A DNA stretch of 23,527 nucleotides from an uncultured beta proteobacterium (GCA_903944555.1 CAJASG010000495.1:1-23527); one strand, 5' to 3'; positions 13,681-23,132 are shown, numbered from the stretch's first letter. Notes: generated by a model not told the origin, from the sequence alone. Numbers and translations: made by a program.

Positions 13681-14181
13681 TTACTTCTTGACTGGGGGGA
13701 TGAGTACGGTGTCGACCACGTGCACCACGCCGTTGGTCGCAGCAATATCCGCTGTAGTGACCATTGCACCCTCGACCGTGACAAAGTCCCCGGCCTTGGA
13801 CAGGGCCACAGTTGCGCCGTTGACTGTTTTGGCATTGGCGTTTTTCACGTCAGCCGCCATGGTCTTGCCAGCGAGCACATGGTAGGTCAATACGTCTTTC
13901 AGCTTCTGGGGGTTCTGTGCCAGATCGTCCATCACCTTGGCAGGCACTGCCTTGAAGGCGTCATTGCTGGGGGCGAAAACAGTAAAAGGGCCACCTGTTT
14001 TGAGGGTGTCGGTCAGTCCGGCTTTGGTCACCAATGTGTTGAGCGTGCTGAGGGATGGCGTGCTGGCCAAGGTGTCCGCTACGTTGGTGGGGCCGGATTG
14101 CGTCGCGCAGCCGACCATGGTCGTTGCAAAAGCCGCTGCCAAAAGCATGCGGCATGTTTGGGTGAAGTGGGTCTTGGTCAT
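13681..14181 (-). CDS. Fasciclin (FAS1) domain lipoprotein
   Basis: A 166-aa secreted protein with one FAS1 domain. The signal sequence MTKTHFTQTCRMLLAAAFAT ends in MVGC, an acceptable lipobox with C25 as the lipidated residue, so it is probably membrane-anchored. FAS1 markers are TVFAPSNDAF, LTYHVLAGK and NGVVHVVDTVLIPP near the end. FAS1 domains mediate adhesion or ligand binding at the cell surface; the bacterial roles are mostly unknown. GGAG eight bases before ATG 14181 supports the start. It is divergent from pstS and has its own PhoB-like box, so it may be a phosphate-starvation surface protein. Confidence 0.88.
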   Translation of the reverse strand: MTKTHFTQTCRMLLAAAFATTMVGCATQSGPTNVADTLASTPSLSTLNTLVTKAGLTDTLKTGGPFTVFAPSNDAFKAVPAKVMDDLAQNPQKLKDVLTYHVLAGKTMAADVKNANAKTVNGATVALSKAGDFVTVEGAMVTTADIAATNGVVHVVDTVLIPPVKK

Positions 14182-14223
14182 GAAGTTACTCCGGGTTGAA
14201 AACCCCTAGCGTAGAAAGCTGGT

Positions 14224-14263
14224 ATGACGTTTCTGTGACAAAAACTTGAATTTTTCATGACAA
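14224..14263 (-). promoter_or_regulatory. PhoB-like box upstream of the fasciclin gene
   Basis: On the minus strand the heptads TTGTCAC (14235-14241) and ACGTCAT (14224-14230) are 11 bp apart (6/7 and 5/7). A further TTGTCAT (14257-14263) lies exactly 22 bp upstream. A weak -10-like TACGCT (14208-14213) begins 11 bases after the box, predicting a start near 14201. Confidence 0.5.
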
Positions 14264-14299
14264 GCGCGATAAATTCGAATTTACCTTGCAGGGTGCAAT

Positions 14300-14333
14300 T
14301 TGTCACATGCTTGTCATAAAAGCTTCTTAAAGT
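14300..14333 (+). promoter_or_regulatory. Pho promoter of the pst-pho operon
   Basis: The PhoB box TTGTCACATGCTTGTCAT (14300-14317) matches each heptad at 6/7. A -10-like TAAAGT (14328-14333) starts 11 bases after the box, and the predicted start is near 14340. This is the expected place for autoregulated pst control. Confidence 0.8.
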
Positions 14334-14366
14334 CCCTTCATTACTTAACCAACCAAAGGGTATTTG

Positions 14367-15410
14367 ATGAACATCTTTTTTAACCGAACAGTTTTGGCCG
14401 TTCTGGCTACAACAGCTTTGAGTTTCGCAAATGGCGCCAATGCCCAGGAAATTACCGGTGCAGGTGCAACCTTCCCAGCGCCGATTTATGCCAAATGGGC
14501 GTCTGATTACAACAAGGCGACCGGCGTCAAGGTGAACTACCAGTCCATCGGTTCAGGCGGTGGTATCAAGCAAATTGACTCGAAAACGGTGGACTTTGGT
14601 GCCTCCGATATGCCTCAAACCGATGAGGTTTTGAAGTCCAAAGGCCAAATGCAGTTCCCTACAGTGATGGGTGGTGTAGTACCTGTGATCAACGTCAAGG
14701 GTATTGAGCCAGGTCAGCTCAAGTTGAATGGCCAAGTGCTTGGCGACATTTTTCTGGGCAAGATCGCCCGCTGGAATGACCCCGCCATCAAGGCGCTGAA
14801 TCCATCGCTGCCTTTACCGGATGCGGCCATTGCCCAAGTGCGTCGCGCGGACGGCTCAGGAACCACGTTCATTTTTACCAACTACCTGAGCAAGGTCAAT
14901 GCCGAGTGGAAGTCCAAAGTGGGTGAGGGCACTGCAGTGAACTGGCCAGTGGGCGCGGGTGGCAAGGGCAATGAGGGTGTGGCTGCGTTTGTGGCGCGCC
15001 TGCCTAATTCCATGGGTTACGTGGAATATTCTTACGTTAAACAAAACAAGCTGAACTACGCGCTGATGCAAAACTCGGCAGGCAATTTCATCAAGCCTGA
15101 AGACGACACGTTCAAGGCCGCTGCTGCAGGTGCTGATTGGAACAAAACGTTCTATCACATTCTGACCAATCAGCCTGGCAAAGATGCTTGGCCTATCAGC
15201 GGTGCCACATTCATCTTGATGCATACCAAGCAAGACAAGCCTGCCAACGCCACGGAAGCCTTGAAGTTCTTTAGCTGGGCCTACAAGAACGGTGATGCAA
15301 CCGCTGCTGCGCTGGACTATGTGCCGATGCCCAAGTCCGTGATTGCGGCCATTGAGAAATCCTGGGGTGAAATCAAGGACGGTGCTGGTAAACCAGTGGC
15401 GTTCAAGTAA
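14367..15410 (+). CDS. pstS: Periplasmic phosphate-binding protein PstS
   Basis: A 347-aa phosphate-binding component of the high-affinity Pst transporter. A Sec signal peptide ends near ANA/QEITG. The mature start EITGAGATFPAPIYAKW, the GSGGGIKQI and DFGASDMP segments, and RRADGSGTTFIFTNYL are phosphate-contact regions of PstS. ATG 14367 is chosen because AAAGGG precedes it by six bases; a TTG three bases upstream is less likely. It is the first gene of pstSCAB-phoU-phoBR and has a good PhoB box upstream. Confidence 0.96.
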   Translation: MNIFFNRTVLAVLATTALSFANGANAQEITGAGATFPAPIYAKWASDYNKATGVKVNYQSIGSGGGIKQIDSKTVDFGASDMPQTDEVLKSKGQMQFPTVMGGVVPVINVKGIEPGQLKLNGQVLGDIFLGKIARWNDPAIKALNPSLPLPDAAIAQVRRADGSGTTFIFTNYLSKVNAEWKSKVGEGTAVNWPVGAGGKGNEGVAAFVARLPNSMGYVEYSYVKQNKLNYALMQNSAGNFIKPEDDTFKAAAAGADWNKTFYHILTNQPGKDAWPISGATFILMHTKQDKPANATEALKFFSWAYKNGDATAAALDYVPMPKSVIAAIEKSWGEIKDGAGKPVAFK

Positions 15411-15451
15411 GACAATCCCGTTAATATAAGCGCCAAGTGGAGATAAGCCTC

Positions 15452-16483
15452 ATGTCGTCCGTACTAGTGCATGGGGAGTCCCCATCTGGCTCTTCTGTAA
15501 AACCCATTGCCCGTGCTATGCCTAAAAAAAATCCCGAAAAAAGACCCAGATCCGGTCCGATGGCCGACCGCATTTTTGGCTGGGTGGCCAAGGGTGCGGC
15601 AGTGGTCGCGCTAGGGTTGTTGGTTGCGATATTGACCACACTCACGATCAGCGCTTGGCCAGCCATCAGTAAATATGGGTTTTCGTTTTTGACCAGCACC
15701 ACTTGGGACCCGGTCAAAGACGAATATGGCGGGTTGGTCATGATTTATGGCACTGTAGCGACCTCGGTTATCGCGCTGCTAATTGCGGTTCCGGTGAGTT
15801 TTGGCATTGCCTTATTTTTGACCGAATTATCTCCAGCTTGGCTCAAGCGCCCATTAGGCACCGCTATCGAGCTGCTGGCAGCGGTTCCCTCCATTGTGTA
15901 CGGCATGTGGGGTTTGCTGGTGTTTGGCCCGGTGTTGGCGACCTACGTGCAGCAACCACTGCAGGCCGCCTTTGATGGCGTGCCCTACCTGGGTGCATTT
16001 GTGTCTGGCCCCCCCGTGGGAATTGGCCTGCTGTCGGCAGGCATCATTTTGGCCATCATGATTATTCCTTTCATCGCGGCCGTGATGCGTGATGTGTTTG
16101 AAGTCACTCCCCCTTTGCTGAAAGAGTCGGCCTATGGGCTGGGAGCGACCACCTGGGAGGTCGTATCCAAAGTGGTGCTGCCTTACACCAAGACCGGTGT
16201 CATTGGCGGCATCATGCTGGGCTTGGGTCGCGCTATCGGTGAGACCATGGCCGTGACCTTTGTGATTGGTAACTTTAACCAGCTGGATTCCTTGAGTCTG
16301 TTTCAAGCCGCCAACAGCATTACCTCTGCCTTGGCTAATGAGTTTGCCGAGGCCTCAGAAGGTTTACACCAGGCTTCACTGATGTATCTGGGCTTGGTCC
16401 TTTTCTTTATTACCTTTGTGATCTTGTCGCTGTCCAAAATTCTGCTGTTGCAGTTGAAAAAAGGTGAGGGTACAAAAACATGA
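15452..16483 (+). CDS. pstC: Phosphate ABC transporter permease PstC
   Basis: A 343-aa inner-membrane permease with about six to seven membrane segments after a basic 45-residue N-terminal extension. The EAA-type loop is [20 protein letters not shown], and [18 protein letters not shown] follows, as in PstC. ATG 15452 has GGAG nine bases upstream; a GTG at 15437 is in frame but lacks a site. The stop overlaps the pstA start (ATGA), showing coupling. It forms the channel with PstA. Confidence 0.95.
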   Translation: MSSVLVHGESPSGSSVKPIARAMPKKNPEKRPRSGPMADRIFGWVAKGAAVVALGLLVAILTTLTISAWPAISKYGFSFLTSTTWDPVKDEYGGLVMIYGTVATSVIALLIAVPVSFGIALFLTELSPAWLKRPLGTAIELLAAVPSIVYGMWGLLVFGPVLATYVQQPLQAAFDGVPYLGAFVSGPPVGIGLLSAGIILAIMIIPFIAAVMRDVFEVTPPLLKESAYGLGATTWEVVSKVVLPYTKTGVIGGIMLGLGRAIGETMAVTFVIGNFNQLDSLSLFQAANSITSALANEFAEASEGLHQASLMYLGLVLFFITFVILSLSKILLLQLKKGEGTKT

Positions 16484-17340
16484 ACACCGCCTTGAACCAA
16501 GCCCGCGCTGCCAAATTTGCGCAACGTAACCGTATTAACAACCTTGCAACCTTCCTGGCGCTGTCTGCCATGGCCTTTGGTTTGTTTTGGCTCTTCTGGA
16601 TTCTGTTTGAAACGGTACGACTCGGCTTTGAGGGCCTGACTTTTGCCACCTTGACCCAAATGACGCCGCCGCCCAACGAAGAGGGTGGCTTGGCCAATGC
16701 CATCTACGGCTCTTTCCTTATGGTGGGTCTGGCGGCCTGCGTAGGGACACCGATTGGTGTGATGGCGGGTATTTACCTGGCTGAGTTTGATAGCAAGAGT
16801 TGGTTTGCTTCGCTGACCCGCTTTGTGAACGACATCTTGTTGTCCGCGCCTTCCATCGTGATCGGACTTTTCGTCTACGCGGTTGTGGTGTCAAGGTTCA
16901 AATCGTTTTCGGGCTACGCGGGGGTGCTTGCACTGTCTCTGATCGTGATTCCCGTCGTGATTCGCACCACCGAGAACATGCTGCAGTTGGTGCCTGCCGG
17001 TCTGCGGGAAGCAGCCTACGCATTGGGTGCCCCCAAGTGGAAGGTGATTTTGAGCATCACACTCAAAGCAGCTCGCGCAGGTGTCATTACCGGTGTTTTG
17101 CTGGCCGTTGCCCGCATTGCTGGTGAAACAGCGCCCTTGTTGTTTACCGCGTTGAGCAACCAGTTCTGGACCTCAAGTCTGGGTGAGCCCATGGCCAGTT
17201 TGCCGGTCACCATCTTCAAATTCGCCATGAGCCCGTATGAAAACTGGCAAAAATTGGCTTGGGCGGGCGTGCTACTGATTACGGTTGCTGTGTTGGCACT
17301 GAATATTCTCGCGCGGGTGATGACCCGCAGCAAAGCCTGA
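16480..17340 (+). CDS. pstA: Phosphate ABC transporter permease PstA
   Basis: A 286-aa permease with about six membrane segments. The coupling loop is [20 protein letters not shown], followed by [20 protein letters not shown], both typical of PstA. The short cytoplasmic N terminus ([20 protein letters not shown]) is basic. It starts in a 4-bp overlap with pstC and ends 33 bp before pstB. Confidence 0.95.
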   Translation: MNTALNQARAAKFAQRNRINNLATFLALSAMAFGLFWLFWILFETVRLGFEGLTFATLTQMTPPPNEEGGLANAIYGSFLMVGLAACVGTPIGVMAGIYLAEFDSKSWFASLTRFVNDILLSAPSIVIGLFVYAVVVSRFKSFSGYAGVLALSLIVIPVVIRTTENMLQLVPAGLREAAYALGAPKWKVILSITLKAARAGVITGVLLAVARIAGETAPLLFTALSNQFWTSSLGEPMASLPVTIFKFAMSPYENWQKLAWAGVLLITVAVLALNILARVMTRSKA

Positions 17341-17373
17341 TTCGTCTTCCTGCGACCTTTCTGATCTAACCTC

Positions 17374-18153
17374 ATGAACACAATTACTACTGCGCCGGAA
17401 AAGACCAAAATATCGGTCAAGGATTTGAACTTTTACTACGGAAAGTTCCATGCCCTCAAGGGCATCAATCTGGAAATTCCAGAGAATAAGGTCACCGCTT
17501 TTATCGGCCCGTCCGGGTGCGGAAAGTCCACGCTCTTGCGGGTTTTTAACCGCATGTTTGAGCTGTACCCTGAGCAGCGTGCCGAGGGCCAAATCCTGTT
17601 GGACGGTGAAAATTTACTGACCAGCAAAGAAGACGTGGCGTTGTTGCGTGCCAAGGTTGGTATGGTGTTCCAGAAGCCGACGCCGTTTCCGATGTCGATC
17701 TTTGACAACATTGCTTTTGGCGTTAAATTGTTTGAGTCACTCAACGCCACCGACATGGAAGAACGGGTCGAATGGGCTTTGCGCAAATCCGCTTTGTGGA
17801 CCGAGGTGAAGGATAAATTGCACCAAAGCGGGTCCAGCCTGTCTGGCGGTCAACAGCAACGCCTGTGTATTGCACGTGGTATCGCCATCAAGCCCGAGGT
17901 GTTGCTGCTGGATGAGCCTTGCTCGGCACTGGACCCGATTTCGACGGCGAAGGTCGAGGAGCTGATTGTGGAGCTCAAGAGCGATTACACCGTGGTCATC
18001 GTGACCCACAACATGCAGCAAGCCGCGCGTTGCAGCGACTACACCGCCTACATGTACCTGGGTGACTTGATGGAGTTTGGCTCCACCGAACAAATGATTT
18101 TCAAGCCTACCCGCAAAGAAACAGAAGACTACATCACTGGCCGTTTCGGCTAA
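17374..18153 (+). CDS. pstB: Phosphate ABC transporter ATPase PstB
   Basis: A 259-aa ABC ATPase that powers phosphate import. Walker A is GPSGCGKST (45-53), the Q-loop glutamine is Q100 (VFQKP), the signature is LSGGQQQR (156-163), Walker B is VLLLDEP (176-182) and the switch histidine is H212 (VTHNMQQA). [15 protein letters not shown] near the start is typical of PstB. The gene sits between pstA and phoU, and phoU starts nine bases after the stop with AAGGAAAG as binding site. Confidence 0.97.
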   Translation: MNTITTAPEKTKISVKDLNFYYGKFHALKGINLEIPENKVTAFIGPSGCGKSTLLRVFNRMFELYPEQRAEGQILLDGENLLTSKEDVALLRAKVGMVFQKPTPFPMSIFDNIAFGVKLFESLNATDMEERVEWALRKSALWTEVKDKLHQSGSSLSGGQQQRLCIARGIAIKPEVLLLDEPCSALDPISTAKVEELIVELKSDYTVVIVTHNMQQAARCSDYTAYMYLGDLMEFGSTEQMIFKPTRKETEDYITGRFG

Positions 18154-18162
18154 GGAAAGAAT

Positions 18163-18864
18163 ATGCCCGAAAAACACTTATCTACCCAGTTCGACAGCGA
18201 ACTGACTTCCGTTTCCTCCCGTGTCATGGAACTCGGCGGTTTGGTTGAATCGCAGATTCGCCAAGCGATCTATGCCCTGTCTCAATTCAGTGTGGAGGTG
18301 GCCAATGACGTAACTGCCAACGAAGCCCGGGTGAACGCGATGGAGATCGAGATTGATCGCGACCTTTCCAGCATCATTGCGCGTCGCCAGCCCACAGCCC
18401 GTGATTTGCGCCTGCTCATTGCCATTTCCAAAACTACCGCCAACCTGGAACGCGTAGGCGACGAAGCCGAGAAGATCGCTCGCATGGTGCGTTCCATCAT
18501 CAACAGTGGTGCCCCCCGTTCGCTGCCGTCTCTGGAGTTGCGGGTTGCCGCCGATTTGGCTTCCGGGCTGCTCAATAAGGCATTGGACGCATTCGCCAGA
18601 CTGGACGTCAATGCGGCGGTCACCATTCTCAAAGAGGATGACCTGATTGACAAAGAGTTCGACGGCTTTGTGCGCAAGCTCATCACCTACATGATGGAAG
18701 ATCCGCGCATGATTTCGCCCAGTCTGGATTTGCTGTTTCTGGCCAAGGCGATCGAGCGCATCGGTGACCATGCCAAGAATATTGCCGAGTTCATCATCTA
18801 TGTGGTGAAGGGCGAAGACGTTCGCCACTCCAGTATGGAAAAAATTGAGTCGGTCATCAAATGA
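18163..18864 (+). CDS. phoU: Phosphate signalling regulator PhoU
   Basis: A 233-aa all-helical protein with the two PhoU repeats (about 20-110 and 120-220). Each carries the metal-binding E/D pattern: ANLERVGDEAEKIARM in the first and AIERIGDHAKNIAEFI in the second. PhoU damps PhoR signalling when Pst is transporting phosphate. ATG 18163 follows AAGGAAAG. The stop overlaps phoB by four bases (ATGA), so the transporter and its regulators are tightly coupled. Confidence 0.96.
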   Translation: MPEKHLSTQFDSELTSVSSRVMELGGLVESQIRQAIYALSQFSVEVANDVTANEARVNAMEIEIDRDLSSIIARRQPTARDLRLLIAISKTTANLERVGDEAEKIARMVRSIINSGAPRSLPSLELRVAADLASGLLNKALDAFARLDVNAAVTILKEDDLIDKEFDGFVRKLITYMMEDPRMISPSLDLLFLAKAIERIGDHAKNIAEFIIYVVKGEDVRHSSMEKIESVIK

Positions 18865-19586
18865 GAAACATGCCCGCAGTCTTGGTAGTGGAGGATGAGC
18901 CGGCAATAGCCGAGCTGATCGCCGTGAATCTGCGGCATAACGGTTTTCGACCGACTTGGGCGATGGACAGTGAGAGTGCGCAGCGCGAACTCGATGCTGC
19001 CTTGCCGGACCTGATTTTGCTGGACTGGATGCTGCCAGGTGAAAGCGGCTTGGTATTGGCCAAGCGCTGGCGGGCCAACCCCCGAACCAAGGCGATTCCC
19101 CTGATCATGTTGACGGCGCGAGGAGATGAGTCTGACCGCGTGGCGGGTCTGGATGCCGGGGCTGACGACTACATTGCCAAGCCTTTTTCCACCAAAGAGT
19201 TGTTGGCCCGCATACGTGCTGTACTGCGCCGACGTGCCCCAGAACAAGCGGGCGAATCCATCACCATTGCGGGCTTGAGTCTTGACCCCGCAACCCACAG
19301 GGTGACCTTTCAGGATCAGCCCTTGAAGTTGGGACCCACCGAGTTCAAGCTGTTGCATTACCTGATGGGCAGTGCGGAGCGGGTGCACAGTCGTGCGCAG
19401 TTGCTTGACAAGGTGTGGGGTGACCATGTCTACATTGAAGAGCGTACTGTGGATGTGCACGTGAAGCGTTTGCGCGAAGCGCTGGCCCATGCGGGTGCTA
19501 TGGTGGAAACGGTTCGGGGTGCGGGCTACCGGTTGACCTCCAAGCCAGAGATCGCCGTTTTACCGATCGAAAAACTGAGCGCCTGA
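18861..19586 (+). CDS. phoB: Phosphate response regulator PhoB
   Basis: A 241-aa OmpR/PhoB-type regulator. The receiver domain has the acidic pair in VEDEP (10-14), the phosphoacceptor D55 in LLDWMLPG, and the lysine of IAKPFS. The C-terminal winged helix ends with ERTVDVHVKRLREAL and VRGAGYRL, the recognition helix and wing. Phosphorylated PhoB binds the CTGTCAT repeats found in this window. It starts within phoU at ATG 18861; ATG 18870 is an alternative that would remove three residues. Confidence 0.96.
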   Translation: MRNMPAVLVVEDEPAIAELIAVNLRHNGFRPTWAMDSESAQRELDAALPDLILLDWMLPGESGLVLAKRWRANPRTKAIPLIMLTARGDESDRVAGLDAGADDYIAKPFSTKELLARIRAVLRRRAPEQAGESITIAGLSLDPATHRVTFQDQPLKLGPTEFKLLHYLMGSAERVHSRAQLLDKVWGDHVYIEERTVDVHVKRLREALAHAGAMVETVRGAGYRLTSKPEIAVLPIEKLSA

Positions 19587-19592
19587 TTTACT

Positions 19593-20951
19593 TTGCTAAC
19601 ACGCATGCTCTGGCGAGTTTCCTCGTTTTTTCTTTTCCAAGCCACGGCTGCGGCGCTTGGCTGGTATTTGGCATCGCACGGTAACGAAGTGCTGGATGCC
19701 TTGGCTTTGGCTGTGCTGGGAGGCTATGTTTGGCTTTCTCTGGATGCCTTGCGAGGCATGCGCCTGCTACGCTGGTTGCGTCTGGGGGAGACCGGTAGTG
19801 TGGCTGTCGGTAGTGGCCTTTGGGGCGAGGTGTCGGACCGTGTCCGCCGATTGATTCGGGCTCGGGATCGGCTTGCCATTGACAGCGAGGGCAGGCTTCA
19901 GGATTTTTTGGCGGCTTTGCAGGCTTCCCCCAATGGCGTAGTGCTGCTAGATGCTGAGGGACGGATTGAATGGTTAAACCAGACGGCTGCTGGCCATTTT
20001 GGATTTGATGCCCGACGTGACGTGCTGCAGCACTTTGGGAATTTGGTACGTGATCCCGGATTTGCGGCGTACTACGGTGCGCGTGATTTTCGTCGGGATG
20101 TAATCATGCCGGGGCGTGAGAGCACCAGTTCCAAGCCGGTCAAACTTTCGGTGCATCTGCACCCCTATGGGGAAGGTCGTAGCCTGCTGCTGTCCCATGA
20201 CATTACCGCGGTGGAGCAGGCCGATGCCATGCGCCGCGATTTCGTGGCCAACGTGTCGCACGAAATTCGTACTCCACTGACCGTGTTGGCAGGCTTTGTC
20301 GAAACCATGCAATCTCTGCCTTTGCCTGACCAAGAGCGGCAACGCTATTTGGGCTTGATGTCGCACCAGGCCCAGCGCATGCAAACCTTGGTCAACGACT
20401 TGTTGATGCTTTCTCGGCTGGAGGGCAGTCCCTTGCCGCCCACGCAGGAGTGGATTTCGGTGAGCGCATTGATGACGCAGTGCGAGCAAGATGCGCATGA
20501 TTTGTCCAGCGTGGTGTTTGCCCGCGTCAAAGATGTGAGTTTCGAGGTTGAAGGTGTCTGCGAGCTGGCGGGCTCCTCATCGGAGTTGCACAGTGCAATG
20601 TTCAACCTGATTGGCAATGCTATACGCTACACGCCCGGTGACCGGGCTATCCACGTCAGTTGGCGTTTGTTGCCCCATGGAGCAGCTGTTTTTGCAGTCA
20701 AAGATGCTGGCCCAGGCATTGCTCCGGAGCATATTGCCCGATTGACGGAGCGTTTTTATCGGGTCGATCGCAGTCGTTCACGCGACACCGGTGGTACTGG
20801 TTTGGGCTTGGCGATCGTGAAGCACGTGGCACAACGCCATGGCGCCGAGTTGGGCATTGAGAGTGTGCCCGGCAAAGGTTCGACGTTTTCGATCACCTTC
20901 CCGGCGCAACGGGTCCGCCCCGCGATCTTGAAGCAAGCCGTGCTGGCTTAG
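19593..20951 (+). CDS. phoR: Phosphate sensor histidine kinase PhoR
   Basis: A kinase of about 452 aa. Two N-terminal membrane segments (about 10-28 and 33-52) have almost no periplasmic loop, which fits sensing through PstSCAB-PhoU rather than direct ligand binding. A PAS domain (about 105-205) follows. The H box is FVANVSHEIRTPLTVLAGF with H223, the N box is NLIGNAIRYTPG, and the G boxes are DAGPGIAPEHI and GGTGLGLAIVKH. Start: TTG 19593 gives the full membrane pair and lies six bases after the phoB stop; ATG 19605 is an alternative. Neither has a strong ribosome binding site. Confidence 0.94.
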   Translation: MLTRMLWRVSSFFLFQATAAALGWYLASHGNEVLDALALAVLGGYVWLSLDALRGMRLLRWLRLGETGSVAVGSGLWGEVSDRVRRLIRARDRLAIDSEGRLQDFLAALQASPNGVVLLDAEGRIEWLNQTAAGHFGFDARRDVLQHFGNLVRDPGFAAYYGARDFRRDVIMPGRESTSSKPVKLSVHLHPYGEGRSLLLSHDITAVEQADAMRRDFVANVSHEIRTPLTVLAGFVETMQSLPLPDQERQRYLGLMSHQAQRMQTLVNDLLMLSRLEGSPLPPTQEWISVSALMTQCEQDAHDLSSVVFARVKDVSFEVEGVCELAGSSSELHSAMFNLIGNAIRYTPGDRAIHVSWRLLPHGAAVFAVKDAGPGIAPEHIARLTERFYRVDRSRSRDTGGTGLGLAIVKHVAQRHGAELGIESVPGKGSTFSITFPAQRVRPAILKQAVLA

Positions 20952-20954
20952 ACG

Positions 20955-22670
20955 CTATTTGCGTTGGAAGACCAGTACGCTTTCTTCCTTGTCGGCCAGA
21001 TGAATCACCGTCGCTTTCAGCATCCAGAGTGACGTGTCCAAATTTTTGGGAGTGGATGTGCCCACCCCTGGTTCTGCGAGCAACCATGGGCACACGGGTG
21101 TCGTTGCCATGGCTCGGAGTTGCAACCTGCCATAGAACTGGAAAGCTGCGATCTGGCCCTGGCTAAGCCCCAATGTTTCCACACAGCCCGGTTGGTCCAG
21201 CTGTTTGGCAGTGCGGCTCACCAGCGTCACATAGCTTTGGGCGTAGTTCAACAAGGGCATCCACAAGGTCATCAGCAACAGCCAACACAGGGCGGCTCCC
21301 CCGGCTGGCAGCACCAGGCTCTTCCAGATCGCTGCGCGGTGCCGTCCCACACGCCATTTCACCAGCCAGGCCCAGGCCCAGGTTGCAATAGCGGCCATGG
21401 CAAACGCAAGGATAGAAAAACTGGCTTCAAACCCGGGTGCCAGACGTGCGACGTTGGCTGCCGGTTGGCTGGGGAATCCGGTTTGCATGGCAATCCAAAC
21501 CACCCAGATGGTGAAGCCGCAGCCTGAGAAAAACAGCAGGGTGAACCAGTCCACCAACGAGGCCATCTGGCGCTTCAGGGTGGGCAGCGCAAAAGCCGCC
21601 AACGTTGCCAAAGCCGGCAGGGCCAGTAGCAGTGTCCGGTCTGCTGAGCCGGTGAGCAGCGTCGCGATCAAAGTGACCAAAACAAACCAGGCCGGTAGCG
21701 CCAAATGGCGACTGATGTGGCGGCTGAACAGCTGCCTGCGCCACCGCCACGTGGTCCACAAAGCCAAGGGCCATGCCGGCCAGGTAAACCAAACCAGCAA
21801 TTGTGCGTGGCCGTTCCAGTCGATCCAGAGAGCATGTGGCAGTTGAATTTTCCAGCGCCACAAGTCAAGCGCGTAGGCCATGAGTGCGACGCATGCGGTG
21901 CCCAGCACAATGACGATGCTTTCCCAAATGGCCTGACGATGCTGTCCGCTTGAAGGGTTGTCGCTCGGCTCTTCATTGCTTCGGTCAATGCCATGGATGA
22001 GGGCACTGCCCAGCCCGAACAGCACGGCCATGGCCGGGGCGCCAGAAAGCGCCAGACCGGTCAGCCCCAGAACGGCGGCAACGGCAGATGAAATTCTGTG
22101 GTACGGAACTGCGCCAACGGCATAAAAGAAAAGCGCCGTAAAAGACAGTTGTGCCAATGCCGGCGTGGTTTCATGTGAAAGTTGAGCCAAGCCAAGGCAG
22201 GCTATGAAAGCCAGCACCCCTCCATCCGCGATGGCGCGGGCGTAATCGGTCGGCAACGCTTCTCCACCAAAGGCAAAGGCGACGGGCTGGGCCTTGAGAT
22301 TGCGGGCCAGGTAGTAGGTGCCATACCAGGTAGAGAGTAAAGCCAACGCGAGTAGCATGCCGAATGGAATGCGTACCACAAAATCAGCGGCGAGCCAGGC
22401 GGGTGTCAGTTGAATGGTCCACGCGCCCAGCCAGTAAGGGAGCAAGGCGGGATTGTCGGTTGGCACCCCCATCAGGGTGGGGGTCAGCCAGTGCGCTGTT
22501 CCTTGCGCCAGCTCAGTCATGTAGCCCAGCGCCGTCATGTCCGCGCTTTTCCATGCATCGCGCCCGACGAAGCCCGACAGAACGTAGGCGATGCAAAGCA
22601 GTAAAAGCGCGGCGCGGGGAAAGCGTCGAACGGCGGCTTGGGCAACGATGGCAGGGTTAGGGTGGTTCAA
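20955..22670 (-). CDS. ArnT/PMT-like integral membrane glycosyltransferase
   Basis: A 571-aa protein with roughly ten to twelve membrane segments and a soluble C-terminal tail. The first loop after segment 1 (GFVGRDAWKSADMTALGYMT) holds acidic residues in the place where GT-C fold enzymes of the ArnT/PMT type have the catalytic aspartate. Such enzymes move a sugar from a polyprenyl-phosphate donor to lipid or protein on the periplasmic side. The donor and acceptor are unknown. The proposed start is TTG 22670 with no good ribosome binding site, so the true start is uncertain. It is convergent with phoR, with 3 bp between the stops. Confidence 0.72.
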   Translation of the reverse strand: MNHPNPAIVAQAAVRRFPRAALLLLCIAYVLSGFVGRDAWKSADMTALGYMTELAQGTAHWLTPTLMGVPTDNPALLPYWLGAWTIQLTPAWLAADFVVRIPFGMLLALALLSTWYGTYYLARNLKAQPVAFAFGGEALPTDYARAIADGGVLAFIACLGLAQLSHETTPALAQLSFTALFFYAVGAVPYHRISSAVAAVLGLTGLALSGAPAMAVLFGLGSALIHGIDRSNEEPSDNPSSGQHRQAIWESIVIVLGTACVALMAYALDLWRWKIQLPHALWIDWNGHAQLLVWFTWPAWPLALWTTWRWRRQLFSRHISRHLALPAWFVLVTLIATLLTGSADRTLLLALPALATLAAFALPTLKRQMASLVDWFTLLFFSGCGFTIWVVWIAMQTGFPSQPAANVARLAPGFEASFSILAFAMAAIATWAWAWLVKWRVGRHRAAIWKSLVLPAGGAALCWLLLMTLWMPLLNYAQSYVTLVSRTAKQLDQPGCVETLGLSQGQIAAFQFYGRLQLRAMATTPVCPWLLAEPGVGTSTPKNLDTSLWMLKATVIHLADKEESVLVFQRK

Positions 22671-22690
22671 AACAGGAGGATAAAGAGGTC

Positions 22691-22722
22691 GAAAAAAAAG
22701 CAGCCTGGAGACTCCGGGCTGC
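22691..22722 (-). terminator. Rho-independent terminator after rpmE2
   Basis: On the minus strand the arms GCAGCC (22717-22722) and GGCTGC (22700-22705), with inner pairing GGAG/CTCC, are followed directly by eight T (22692-22699). This is a classic intrinsic terminator 38 bases after the rpmE2 stop. Confidence 0.85.
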
Positions 22723-22733
22723 CCTTTCTTGGC

Positions 22734-22755
22734 GGTTCAGGTAATAACCTGAACC
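22734..22755 (-). other. Perfect hairpin between rpmE2 and its terminator
   Basis: Nine-bp arms GGTTCAGGT and ACCTGAACC enclose a 4-nt loop, 5 bases after the rpmE2 stop. There is no T-tract. It may protect the transcript 3' end or assist the terminator that follows. Confidence 0.6.
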
Positions 22756-22759
22756 TGAT

Positions 22760-23041
22760 TTACTCCGCTGCTGGTGTAGCGGGCGCAGCGACTTTGGTCT
22801 TGCCGAAACGGTTGCGGAAGCGCTCAACACGGCCACCCATGTTGTCCACGGATTTTTGTGTACCGGTATAGAACGGGTGCGACTCGCTGGTGGTGTCCAG
22901 CTTGTACAAAGGCAGCTCGCGGCCGTCTTCCATCTTGATCATTTCCTTGGCCGAAGCGCAAGAACGTGTCACGAATTTGAAACCATTGGACATGTCCTGG
23001 AAACAAACTTCGCGGTAATTGGGGTGAATGCCTTCTTTCAT
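22760..23041 (-). CDS. rpmE2: Ribosomal protein L31 type B
   Basis: A 93-aa L31 of the B type: [20 protein letters not shown], then [10 protein letters not shown] and [11 protein letters not shown]. The CxxC zinc pair of the A type is absent; only C13 and C28 remain. B-type L31 is zinc-independent and often replaces the zinc form when zinc is scarce. An alanine-rich tail (AAPATPAAE) extends the usual end. GGAG eight bases upstream supports ATG 23041. It lies just downstream of rho on the same strand and ends at a strong terminator. Confidence 0.95.
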   Translation of the reverse strand: MKEGIHPNYREVCFQDMSNGFKFVTRSCASAKEMIKMEDGRELPLYKLDTTSESHPFYTGTQKSVDNMGGRVERFRNRFGKTKVAAPATPAAE

Positions 23042-23132
23042 ATCTTCTCCATCAGTTGCGCTAGCCGCACCAAGCCCTCAGGCAAACCATGCCTAATTCA
23101 AAACTCAGCGTACTTGTCGCGTAAAACCCAAG

